Source: a virus. Taken from it: 20,093 nucleotides of DNA. The stretch covers positions 1-20,093 of IMG/VR virus record IMGVR_UViG_3300017744_000212. One strand, 5' to 3'. Positions 15,971 through 20,093 of this stretch are shown here, one piece after another. Within the stretch, counting starts at the first letter, position 1; every line of letters starts with the position of its first letter. A program made the translations under genes and the position numbers. A model generated the notes under the pieces. It saw only the letters and a list, made by a program, of their open reading frames with translations, was not told the DNA's origin and searched no databases.

Positions 15971-16549
15971 TTAACTTAGTTTTATTTTTTGGTTATTCTT
16001 AGCTTCAATGACGTTGTTCATTTTAGCGGTTGATGATGGAATCTTCTTCCAAAGTGTAGCAAGCTCTTCCATGCTATTGCATTTATCAATTGCCTCGATA
16101 GCTTGTTGAGCGGGCATAGCCGCTTCTTTAGGTCTTTCAGCCTTACCATGAGTGTTGATAGCATCAGCATCTTTCTCATTGTCGATAGCAAATAAGTTAC
16201 CCAATGCTCGCTTGAGGCTGTAAGATGCGGTAGATCCAGAGATCTGAGCTGAATCCATTCCTTTCTTGGACTCACTATGCATAGCCCAATGTTCTGCGCT
16301 GATAGCATCATCTGACTCGCAATCAAGTAATTGCGCGGTGGTCACGTTAAACATGAAAGTTCCACGCATTTCAATACGATCAGTACATACAAGTGTTACT
16401 GACTGCTCCAGCATGATAGGCTTTAACGCCTCTAGTATATCTTCGGCACTACGATAGTTGTATTTTCCGAACGAGTTCCTTTGTCCCTTTGGAGCTTTTA
16501 GCTCGCTCTGGATAAAAAGAAGTTTTTGTTTTATATTAATTTGTGTCAT
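15971..16549 (-). CDS. erf: Erf-family single-strand annealing recombination protein
   Basis: A 192-residue protein with the two conserved Erf blocks: FGKYNYRSAEDILEALKP (27-44) and AQISGSTASYSLKRALGNLF with AIDNEKDAD (101-129). Erf proteins bind single-stranded DNA and promote annealing of complementary strands, helping genome circularisation and recombination-dependent replication. The C-terminal part (about 135-192) is variable and basic. The gene overlaps the endonuclease VII gene by 14 bases and is followed by the SSB-like gene, so an annealing protein, a strand binder and a junction resolvase would be made from one mRNA. The N-terminal Met lies close to the usual family start. Confidence 0.92.
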   Translation of the reverse strand: MTQINIKQKLLFIQSELKAPKGQRNSFGKYNYRSAEDILEALKPIMLEQSVTLVCTDRIEMRGTFMFNVTTAQLLDCESDDAISAEHWAMHSESKKGMDSAQISGSTASYSLKRALGNLFAIDNEKDADAINTHGKAERPKEAAMPAQQAIEAIDKCNSMEELATLWKKIPSSTAKMNNVIEAKNNQKIKLS

Positions 16550-16985
16550 TTTTTATGGATTGTTTATATAGTTCAGTTCTATCTTTTGCATTGTCACATC
16601 GCATAATACAGTCCATATCGAAACCAATGTCAAGTAAAATCTTTATTTGTTCTGATTTTTTTTTGACTGCAAATCGTTTGTACAATTGCCTGAATCCAAC
16701 TGGGTGTAGTACGTCTAGGTTTTCTCTTTCAAGATACAATGCCATAGCACGGAGAATAGAAGGATATTTATCTGGACTGGTGCTACATCTTGTCTTGAGA
16801 AAGTTCTCTAGTTTACCCAGCAAACTGTTGCCGACTCTAGATATTACGCCACGTACCATTCCAGTCTGGTGGTCGTGGTCAAGTACCCAATCGTTAGTCT
16901 TTTGTTTAGTAATCGGACAAACGCCAGTCTTGGGTTTGTTCCTTTCTCTAAACTGTTTTATTAAACTCTGCGGCAAGTAAGTCAT
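16536..16985 (-). CDS. Endonuclease VII-like Holliday junction resolvase
   Basis: A 149-residue protein. The active-site block is LDHDHQTGMVRGVISRVGNS (residues 35-54; D36, H37, D38, H39 and N53), matching the His-Me finger core of T4 endonuclease VII (gp49). This family cleaves branched DNA before and during packaging. The zinc-binding cysteines usually flanking the core are mostly missing: only C23 remains of the first pair (CPIT) and the second pair is replaced (ISRV). The C-terminal half (about 70-149) is basic and helical. Start and stop overlap its neighbours (ATGA at 16982-16985). Confidence 0.85.
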   Translation of the reverse strand: MTYLPQSLIKQFRERNKPKTGVCPITKQKTNDWVLDHDHQTGMVRGVISRVGNSLLGKLENFLKTRCSTSPDKYPSILRAMALYLERENLDVLHPVGFRQLYKRFAVKKKSEQIKILLDIGFDMDCIMRCDNAKDRTELYKQSIKNDTN

Positions 16986-17176
16986 TTTATTTTTTCTATG
17001 TTTAGTATTTGTCCAGATCCACCACGTTTAAAGCGACATCTACCGTCCTTCTCTGGTGCTACTTTTAGCAAAAGACGAATAGCATCCTTTTCATTATGCG
17101 CCCATTTTATGGCGGCACTTGTGTTGCTTTCTGGCGGCAAATCATCGTGCCGAAAGGTTATGTAGTATTGATTCAT
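16982..17176 (-). CDS. Conserved-looking small protein (64 aa)
   Basis: A 64-residue protein (MNQYYITFRHDDLPPESNTS, then AAIKWAHNEKDAIRLLL). It looks like a small alpha/beta fold with a central helix (SAAIKWAHNEKDAIRLLL) and a C-terminal RGG-containing loop. It is joined to both neighbours by ATGA overlaps (16982-16985 and 17173-17176), which supports it as a real gene. Function unknown. Confidence 0.7.
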   Translation of the reverse strand: MNQYYITFRHDDLPPESNTSAAIKWAHNEKDAIRLLLKVAPEKDGRCRFKRGGSGQILNIEKIK

Positions 17177-17418
17177 TGGTATATAACTGTGAAGCCCTCG
17201 CCACCCATGACTGGTATGACATTGAAATCAATCCACTCATAGGCTTCATCGGCAGTCATGCCTTGCTTCTCGAATGCCTCAATCATTTTATTGTGGTCAT
17301 AAAGCAAAAAACCCCTGTGGTCAACGCCAACTACCGCATCATCCAGTCCGTCAAAGCGGATAGCTTCAGGGTCAGCCCATTCTAGGTAATCATCAAGTTT
17401 TGGGTTATTTAAGTACAT
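17173..17418 (-). CDS. Conserved phage protein of unknown function (81 aa)
   Basis: An 81-residue acidic protein with a strongly patterned body: DYLEWADPEAIRFDGLDDAV, then VGVDHRGFLLYDHNKMIEAF, GMTADEAYEWIDFNV and GGEGFTVIYQ. From memory, proteins with GVDHxGxLxY...GMTxxEAxEWIDxNV occur in many phages without known function. It begins 24 bases after the 100-residue gene and overlaps the next by ATGA. The high conservation of such a small acidic protein suggests an interaction partner, host or phage, but none can be named. Confidence 0.75.
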   Translation of the reverse strand: MYLNNPKLDDYLEWADPEAIRFDGLDDAVVGVDHRGFLLYDHNKMIEAFEKQGMTADEAYEWIDFNVIPVMGGEGFTVIYQ

Positions 17419-17442
17419 AATTACATTATTAATATTATTGAT

Positions 17443-17745
17443 TCATTTACCTTTTTCTAAATGTTTTTTAACCTTTTTAACTCGATCAATAAGTGTGCTT
17501 TTAGAAATATCATAGTCAACTGCTATGTCATCCCAGCACTCACCTCTACGTTTTCTTGCCATAGCATCCAAGGTAATACCTATGTGCTGATCCAGTCTTA
17601 AAGGAGTTCTTCCACTTACTTTTCTTTTCTCCTCGTTTGCATTGTCAACGGCTTCAATAGCTTCTGCCTCTGCCATGATTTTTTTCATCTTGGACTGCAA
17701 GCCGTTAAAATAATTTACTGCGTCTGAATACATATTGTTACTCAT
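17443..17745 (-). CDS. Helix-turn-helix protein (100 aa)
   Basis: A 100-residue protein. Residues about 55-97 form a helix-turn-helix-like segment (MARKRRGECWDDIAVDYDIS, then KSTLIDRVKKVKKHL) resembling sigma-4 or resolvase-type HTH units (WxxIAxxYxISxxTxxxRVK). The N-terminal half is a charged helix (MKKIMAEAEAIEAVDNANEE). It is probably a small DNA-binding regulator, or a terminase-small-subunit-like DNA binder; the sequence does not decide. A clear GGAGG lies seven bases before the ATG, and the gene overlaps the upstream stop by 4 bases. Confidence 0.65.
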   Translation of the reverse strand: MSNNMYSDAVNYFNGLQSKMKKIMAEAEAIEAVDNANEEKRKVSGRTPLRLDQHIGITLDAMARKRRGECWDDIAVDYDISKSTLIDRVKKVKKHLEKGK

Positions 17746-17987
17746 AATGATACCTCCATTTCTTCGTCTAATGATTTTTCTTCTGCTATTTTTAATTTAA
17801 CTTCTTGGTGAATAAGATCCACCTTTATGCGTGCTAGATCATTTAACACTTGTACCCAATCATCCGAAGTTTTACCACTTGCGGTATTACTATCTGACTG
17901 TTCTGCTTTTACTAAGCATGATGAAACTGCTAACATTGCCGATTCAGCAAGATCAATAGTTAATATTTTTTTAATTACTTTGTTCAT
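17742..17987 (-). CDS. Hypothetical protein (81 aa)
   Basis: An 81-residue protein, mostly helical (IKKILTIDLAESAMLAVSSC, and DLARIKVDLIHQEVKLKIAE) with an acidic end. The C-terminal helix has a heptad-like pattern, so it may form a coiled coil and bind a partner. There is no recognised family, signal peptide or catalytic motif. It is coupled to the HTH gene by a 4-base overlap and follows the nuclease gene by one base, which supports a real gene in the operon. Confidence 0.55.
   Translation of the reverse strand: MNKVIKKILTIDLAESAMLAVSSCLVKAEQSDSNTASGKTSDDWVQVLNDLARIKVDLIHQEVKLKIAEEKSLDEEMEVSL
17753..17757 (-). promoter_or_regulatory. Strong Shine-Dalgarno site (GGAGG)
   Basis: GGAGG on the minus strand lies seven bases before the ATG at 17745. 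It falls inside the last codons of the upstream 81-residue gene. It is one of few clear ribosome sites in the leftward block, so this gene may be translated strongly. Confidence 0.75.
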
Positions 17988-17988
17988 T

Positions 17989-18807
17989 TTATATATGTTT
18001 GTTTAATAGGTTGTATTGAAAATAAAAATCCCTTGCGGCTTTTGCCATAGAGATGCCTCGATCTTTCATCATGTTAGACCATTTCTTTGGATAAACATTA
18101 CCAGTAACATTACAAACACATACTGAGTAAATGTCTGGAATAAAACCAAGATCTTCTATATTGTTTAGCATATCTGCTTCGATAGCAAGCTGATAACAAT
18201 CGCTGTCATAAAACTTTCCTCTGTTCTTTGCCGAACAATCACGAAACTTGTAATCAAACAATGCTATTCTGGAATCAACAACAGCTATGAGGTCAAGCCT
18301 GCCTGCTATTTTCATTTTGTCACAAGCAATTAATCGCTCTGTTTCTATTGGCTTTATGTTATTGTCCATAAAGTAATCCAATATGGGATAAGCAAAAGTG
18401 TCGTAAGGACTTTCATCAAGTTCTTCATCATTGATTTTCTTATCAAACAAATCGTATATGTCGCCCTTGAAGCTAGGAATTAATTCCTTAATCCAGATGT
18501 TAGCCAGATCCTCTATACGTCCATGCGCCCTAGTTCCGAAATCCCTACTAGGAATAGCATCGCCTGTCTCTGGACATTTAGGTAAGCCCCACATGAGTTC
18601 ATTTATTTCTTCATACGTAGCATCTGGATTATTACCCTTAAGTTCAATAGCTTTTTTAACACGCCATGTTTCAATAAATGGATTAGGTATGGCTTTTAAG
18701 ATTGTTGTAACGCTTGGATACATCCAAGGCATTTCTCTAATCTTTGTTACAGTTTCTATTTCTGACAACTTGGGGTTATCTTTGTCTGAATAATCATATA
18801 TATGCAT
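17989..18807 (-). CDS. PD-(D/E)XK nuclease (RecB/Cas4-like phage exonuclease)
   Basis: A 272-residue protein. The N-terminus contains MYPSVTTILKAIP (29-41), common in phage exonucleases of this kind. GTRAHGRIEDL (91-101) supplies the helix before the core; IETERLI (154-160), GRLDLIAVVD (169-178, D172) and FDYKFRD (184-190, D185 and K187) are the metal-binding motifs, and YQLAIEA (205-211) is the trailing Gln helix. These residues fit the RecB-like branch. It would resect DNA ends to give single strands for the Erf protein, as lambda Exo does for Beta. The start overlaps the previous stop (TAATG) and has a strong AGGAGG seven bases upstream. Confidence 0.88.
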   Translation of the reverse strand: MHIYDYSDKDNPKLSEIETVTKIREMPWMYPSVTTILKAIPNPFIETWRVKKAIELKGNNPDATYEEINELMWGLPKCPETGDAIPSRDFGTRAHGRIEDLANIWIKELIPSFKGDIYDLFDKKINDEELDESPYDTFAYPILDYFMDNNIKPIETERLIACDKMKIAGRLDLIAVVDSRIALFDYKFRDCSAKNRGKFYDSDCYQLAIEADMLNNIEDLGFIPDIYSVCVCNVTGNVYPKKWSNMMKDRGISMAKAARDFYFQYNLLNKHI

Positions 18808-19085
18808 TATAATTCCTCCTCGTCTTCCTTTATTTGTACTAAACGGACTGTTTTACCAGTAAAATCGCATTTTGTTTTTCCTACTTCTTCAAGTAAACCT
18901 GCTTTTATAAGTTCAGTTATTCTAGGTCGCACTTGGTTCATCTCAAAATACTCAAGTTTGTTTAAAACCTGTCTATCCGTCCAAGGTCTTGAACACATTG
19001 AAAACAATATGAATATGTGTTTTGCCCTTTTGGACAATTTAAGTTTATCTTCCTTGTAAGCCTTTATAGAGTTTTCGTGTATCAT
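18807..19085 (-). CDS. Winged-helix DNA-binding protein (92 aa)
   Basis: A 92-residue protein whose centre fits a winged helix: AKHIFILFSMCSRPWTDRQV (helix), LNKLEYFEMNQVRPRITELI (recognition helix with RPRITEL), then KAGLLEEVGKTKCDFTGKTV RLVQI (beta wing). This pattern, wHTH followed by GLLEEVGK..D..TGK, is familiar from small phage regulators. The Glu-rich C-terminus (KEDEEEL) carries the ribosome site of the next gene in its codons. It may act on early promoters such as the repeats at 19755-19931, which is inference. Confidence 0.7.
   Translation of the reverse strand: MIHENSIKAYKEDKLKLSKRAKHIFILFSMCSRPWTDRQVLNKLEYFEMNQVRPRITELIKAGLLEEVGKTKCDFTGKTVRLVQIKEDEEEL
18815..18820 (-). promoter_or_regulatory. 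Strong Shine-Dalgarno site (AGGAGG)
   Basis: AGGAGG on the minus strand, seven bases before the ATG at 18807 of the PD-(D/E)XK nuclease. It lies within the Glu codons at the end of the winged-helix gene. It fixes the nuclease start at the TAATG overlap. Confidence 0.8.
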
Positions 19086-19093
19086 AATATTAT

Positions 19094-19285
19094 TTAATTA
19101 GGGGTTATTTCGTCTTCGATAGCCCATTCAATGGTATCCCATGAGATCCCATAATTAGCATCGTGTTTTCTTTCAACATGATCGAGTACATTTTTAACCT
19201 GTTCATCGGTTAATGTAACACCCATAGCTTCGGCTTGATGACGGACATCTTCGTGATTCCATACAATTGCGATTTCGTATTTCAT
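19094..19285 (-). CDS. Conserved-looking small protein (63 aa)
   Basis: A 63-residue acidic protein, with VWNHEDVRHQAEAMGVTLTD, then EQVKNVLDHVERKHDANYGI and SWDTIEWAIED. Small phage proteins with this W/H...DV..QA...LT...VL..ER+HDA..GI.WDTI layout are common from memory; their role is unknown. It fits tightly between the initiator-like gene (12-base gap) and the winged-helix gene (8-base gap). Confidence 0.7.
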   Translation of the reverse strand: MKYEIAIVWNHEDVRHQAEAMGVTLTDEQVKNVLDHVERKHDANYGISWDTIEWAIEDEITPN

Positions 19286-19297
19286 ATTATTTATTTG

Positions 19298-19741
19298 TTA
19301 GTGGTTAGTATGATTAGAATTACTGTCTCTCAAATCGTTTATGTCAACAGTTAAATTTTGTTTATTATTATATTTATTTATTTTATTATTATTATTAACT
19401 GGTATTGGTTTTCCCATCTTGGAAAATCGGTAGATGATTTCGTCACACGGTCTGTACCACTTTGTTCGGTCATAATTTTTCTTGTTATAACTCCCAACAA
19501 CGATAGCACCTTGCTTCTCCAATGACTTCATTGTGATCCATACCTGCTTGCCTGTAATGAATGGTAAAGCTTTTGATATAACAGAGGCAGATCCATACGT
19601 CCAGTAATGCCCATCCTTCTTGTTTTTATCATTCTCCCTATTCTTTAGCCACCAAAATATAATGTACTCAAGTAATATAGCTTCTCTGATGCCGTATTTG
19701 ATAGCGTACCGCTCGCCAAAATGTATCTTTCTGTTGCTCAT
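19298..19741 (-). CDS. Winged-helix replication initiator-like protein (147 aa)
   Basis: A 147-residue protein. Residues about 15-95 resemble the N-terminal winged helix of phage replication proteins (EAILLEYIIFWWLKNRENDK, YGSASVISKALPFITGKQVW, SLEKQGAIVVGS, TKWYRPCDEIIYRFS): a helix with Trp-Trp, a recognition helix that starts ITGKQVW and a wing. An Asn/Lys/Tyr-rich low-complexity linker follows (about 114-128), then a short polar tail. A lambda O or DnaD-like initiator or helicase loader is the best guess; a repressor is an alternative. It is the first full gene of the leftward block. Its ATG lies only 13 bases downstream of a 24-bp repeat, leaving little room for a leader. Confidence 0.6.
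   Translation of the reverse strand: MSNRKIHFGERYAIKYGIREAILLEYIIFWWLKNRENDKNKKDGHYWTYGSASVISKALPFITGKQVWITMKSLEKQGAIVVGSYNKKNYDRTKWYRPCDEIIYRFSKMGKPIPVNNNNKINKYNNKQNLTVDINDLRDSNSNHTNH
19352..19397. other. Very AT-rich tract in the initiator-like gene (candidate DNA-unwinding element)
   Basis: About 46 bp made almost only of A and T, in short TTA/TTTA repeats. It encodes the Asn-rich linker of the initiator-like protein. Phage initiators such as lambda O often carry their own origin in their coding sequence, with an AT-rich melting region nearby. No clear set of iterons was found here, so origin function is only a candidate. Confidence 0.35.
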
Positions 19742-19754
19742 TGTTAAATATCGC

Positions 19755-19778
19755 TACTGGTAAACTGCCAGTTGTCAA
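19755..19778 (-). promoter_or_regulatory. 24-bp repeat, gene-proximal copy (promoter/operator-like)
   Basis: Identical to 19908-19931. On the minus strand it begins TTGACA, a perfect -35 hexamer, followed directly by the 17-bp dyad ACTGG-N7-CCAGT. A TATTTA lies 22 bases after TTGACA. With normal 16-17 base spacing the -10 would be weak (TAGCGA or AGCGAT), and transcription would begin at or just before the ATG at 19741. This copy may therefore be an operator, or give a leaderless mRNA. Confidence 0.6.
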
Positions 19779-19805
19779 TGTATTTATTTTATAAAATGAA
19801 TACAT
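19778..19805. promoter_or_regulatory. 28-bp near-perfect AT-rich palindrome
   Basis: ATGTATT, one mismatched position, then the self-complementary ATTTTATAAAAT, one position, and AATACAT when read on the minus strand: 13 of 14 base pairs match about a centre between 19791 and 19792. It abuts the gene-proximal 24-bp repeat. A dimeric repressor site, an AT-rich upstream element or a cruciform would fit. Confidence 0.7.
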
Positions 19806-19809
19806 AGAT

Positions 19810-19843
19810 AAAAAAAGAGCCACCCCGTACGAGATGACTCTTT
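19810..19843 (-). terminator. Rho-independent terminator, leftward
   Basis: In minus-strand RNA, AAAGAGUCAUCUC pairs with GGGGUGGCUCUUU over a GUAC tetraloop: 13 uninterrupted pairs, three of them G-U, followed by a run of seven U (19816-19810). In plus-strand RNA the three wobble positions would be A-C mismatches, so leftward function is favoured. It lies between the two 24-bp repeats. Confidence 0.85.
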
Positions 19844-19897
19844 AATATGAACAATAATATAACGATAACAATTAGAATACTTACGAGAAGCAATCTA
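19810..19897 (-). ncRNA. Candidate short RNA or attenuated leader
   Basis: If the distal repeat at 19908-19931 acts as a leftward promoter, transcripts starting at about 19890-19897 would reach the strong terminator after about 80-90 nt. No ORF of useful length lies within. UCUCGUA at 19888-19882 duplicates the terminator's left arm and loop and could pair with UACGGGG of the terminator, a possible antiterminator pairing. No expression evidence is available. Confidence 0.35.
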
Positions 19898-19907
19898 TTT
19901 ATAACCG

Positions 19908-19931
19908 TACTGGTAAACTGCCAGTTGTCAA
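19908..19931 (-). promoter_or_regulatory. 24-bp repeat, distal copy (promoter/operator-like)
   Basis: Second identical copy, 153 bp from the first. On the minus strand it begins TTGACA, then has the dyad ACTGG-N7-CCAGT. TATAAA lies 22 bases after TTGACA, the same offset as TATTTA in the other copy; with 16-base spacing the -10 would be TACGGT. It starts four bases after the stop of the upstream gene and faces the terminator at 19810-19843. Confidence 0.65.
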
Positions 19932-19934
19932 GAC

Positions 19935-20093
19935 CTATAACAAATAAAATTCAAGATTATTTTCTGGTAAATCATTGAGCTTTGGATCGAGATAGCCACC
20001 CTTGATCAAATCGTTAGTCTCTGAAAGACACATAGCATTCCAGATGACAGCACCCAGATGATCCTCCGAAGTATCATTAGACATATAAGCCCA
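19935..20093 (-). CDS. C-terminal fragment, possible dATP/dGTP diphosphohydrolase-like (DUF5664-type)
   Basis: An open minus-strand frame runs from the window edge for 52 codons to a TAG at 19937-19935. It reads WAYMSNDTSEDHLGAVIWNA, then MCLSETNDLIKGG and YLDPKLNDLPENN. The order of an acidic segment, then HLGAVIWNAMCLSE, then a D...LND end recalls the C-terminal part of phage dATP/dGTP pyrophosphohydrolases (H-x3-A-x-W/C-N...L.E). These alter nucleotide pools in favour of phage synthesis. The N-terminal catalytic part lies outside the window, so the family call is tentative; an all-alpha MazG-like protein is an alternative. Confidence 0.5.
   Translation of the reverse strand, partial: WAYMSNDTSEDHLGAVIWNAMCLSETNDLIKGGYLDPKLNDLPENNLEFYLL

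Noticed and set aside
18848-18865. Third partial copy of the 24-bp repeat (CTGTTTTACCAGTA)
   Set aside because: Only the central bases match, TTGACA is missing, and it lies in conserved winged-helix codons.
19772-19797. Rightward promoter in the 24-bp repeat (TTGTCA then TAAAAT at 14 bases)
   Set aside because: Both copies have TAAAAT at this offset, but 14 bases is too short for sigma-70, and no rightward gene follows; AT-rich chance is likely.

Overview
This window looks like part of the genome of a tailed double-stranded DNA bacteriophage, most likely an uncultured marine one. The evidence is the dense packing of genes with 1-4 bp overlaps, two opposed gene blocks (virion genes rightward, replication and recombination genes leftward), and families I recognise from marine phage proteins: a DnaB-type helicase, an Erf annealing protein, a small SSB-like protein, endonuclease VII, a nozzle-like tail protein with twin GSGTGTA-type repeats, and tiny basic Cys/Trp-rich proteins. 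By eye the DNA is moderately AT-rich. No rRNA, tRNA, insertion sequence, integrase or CRISPR array was seen. The host cannot be named from the sequence.

Layout, rightward block (18-12926): a short signal-peptide protein; four tiny, very basic proteins coupled by TAATG or TAAATG junctions (256-1042); a 746-residue nozzle/tail protein; a 249-residue fibre-like protein; then three large low-complexity or helical proteins (1340, 623 and 992 residues), best read as internal virion or DNA-ejection proteins. A podovirus-like or short-tailed virion would fit, but terminase, portal and capsid genes are outside the window.

The blocks meet tail to tail at 12923-12926, where the two stop codons overlap by 4 bp and no terminator is visible.

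Layout, leftward block (20093 down to 12923): in order of transcription, the 3' end of a gene that may encode a dATP/dGTP diphosphohydrolase-type protein; a 193-bp control region; a winged-helix initiator-like protein; a small conserved protein; a winged-helix regulator-like protein; a PD-(D/E)XK nuclease; several small proteins including a helix-turn-helix one; endonuclease VII; Erf; SSB-like; a DnaQ/YprB-like 3'-5' exonuclease with a zinc ribbon; a 59-residue overlapping ORF; the DnaB-type helicase; and an unknown 121-residue protein. Together the nuclease, Erf, SSB-like protein and endonuclease VII make a coherent single-strand annealing and junction-resolution set, sitting beside the replisome genes. 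No DNA polymerase or primase is in the window.

The most interesting non-coding structure is 19742-19934. It holds two identical 24-bp repeats (each with TTGACA and a 17-bp dyad on the minus strand), a strong leftward terminator between them whose stem is perfect only as minus-strand RNA (three G-U pairs), and a 28-bp near-perfect palindrome. The arrangement suggests either a short RNA of about 80-90 nt or an attenuated early leader. Two further structured elements (13301-13362 and 15621-15650) sit 12 and 16 nt upstream of leftward start codons that lack Shine-Dalgarno sequences.
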